The notes under the pieces were generated by a model. That model did no database searches. It was not told the DNA's origin and saw nothing but the letters and a program-made list of their open reading frames with translations. From contig CAYQDR010000015.1 in the NCBI GenBank assembly GCA_964416315.1, positions 1-56,760 of the forward strand: 56,760 bases of DNA, written 5' to 3'. Both the position numbers and the translations under genes were made by a program. Below are positions 56,683 to 56,760 of the stretch, piece after piece. Source of the stretch: CAYQDR01 sp964416315. Its GTDB lineage: Bacteria > Methylomirabilota > Methylomirabilia > Rokubacteriales > DASRDR01. Position 1 is the stretch's first letter. Each line of letters opens with the position of its first letter.

Positions 56683-56760
56683 CCGAGACCCCGCGTTCTC
56701 AGCTACTAGCCCGAAGTTCCATACCATCACCCCAGATAAGTCAGCATCACCGCATCGAAA

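Noticed and set aside
1..56760. CRISPR array
   Set aside because: The two repeat families have three copies each, tens of kb apart and not regularly spaced. No short direct repeats with unique spacers were found.
1..56760. tRNA or rRNA genes
   Set aside because: No tRNA-like T-loop (GGTTCGAATCC-type) with matching acceptor stem and no rRNA-like stretches were noticed. A covariance search (tRNAscan-SE, Infernal) would be needed to exclude a divergent one.

Overview
This window is about 70% G+C and densely coded, with strongly GC-biased third codon positions. It looks like a piece of a free-living Gram-negative-type chromosome: it encodes type IVa pili under a PilS/PilR and sigma-54 system, a lipobox protein and a twin-arginine substrate-binding protein. 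The gene content and the HspR-controlled dnaK operon would fit an uncultured Rokubacteria/Methylomirabilota-like lineage or a deltaproteobacterium-like relative, but the lineage is inferred. No rRNA, tRNA, CRISPR array, phage or insertion sequence was found.

Layout. 1-5.1 kb (minus): a surface-sugar group of a GT-C-like membrane protein, a GT39-type transferase, a methyltransferase and a DPM1/ArnC-like GT2. 5.1-13.3 kb (minus): a type IV pilus locus reading pilB-pilT-pilC-pilS-pilR, then a sigma-54 promoter and two tandem pilin genes. 13.4-15.2 kb (minus): a lone receiver domain, a macro-domain protein and MazG. 15.4-16.5 kb: two small genes. 16.6-23.7 kb (plus): a heat-shock operon dnaK-dnaJ-like-hspR-dksA-like-lon with an HspR (HAIR-like) operator over its promoter, then a lytic transglycosylase. 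23.8-31.3 kb (minus): ffh-rpsP-khpA-rimM-trmD-rplS-rnhB-yraN-yifB plus a small zinc protein and an isochorismatase-fold enzyme. 31.3-40.5 kb (minus): yicC-gmk-rpoZ-coaBC-udg-priA-def-fmt-rsmB-rpe. 40.7-44.0 kb (plus): a second copy of the small zinc protein and a NitT/TauT-type ABC transporter. 44.0-53.6 kb (minus): the whole UMP pathway except pyrD and pyrE, as pyrR-pyrB-pyrC-carA-orf-(carB fragment)-hicB-hicA-carB-pyrF. 53.6 kb to the end (minus): a large putative lipoprotein.

The pyr operon is the most informative region. Its leader carries a sigma-70-like promoter, a hairpin with the CNGNGA hexaloop expected of a PyrR site, a small ORF with a good ribosome-binding site, and an intrinsic terminator with six U residues: a PyrR attenuator. 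A hicBA toxin-antitoxin pair is embedded with essentially no spacer between carA and carB, next to a short duplicate of the carB 5' end. Two dispersed hairpin-rich repeat families (A at 1-55, 3893-4037 and about 45080-45283; B at 11480-11563, 15232-15307 and 53281-53366) sit at gene borders. One A copy holds the only usable start codon of a methyltransferase, and one B copy holds the probable Shine-Dalgarno of pyrR.

Other oddities are a J-domain protein with SPD in place of HPD, a PriA without a Walker A motif, and two promoters placed so close to start codons that leaderless mRNAs are likely.
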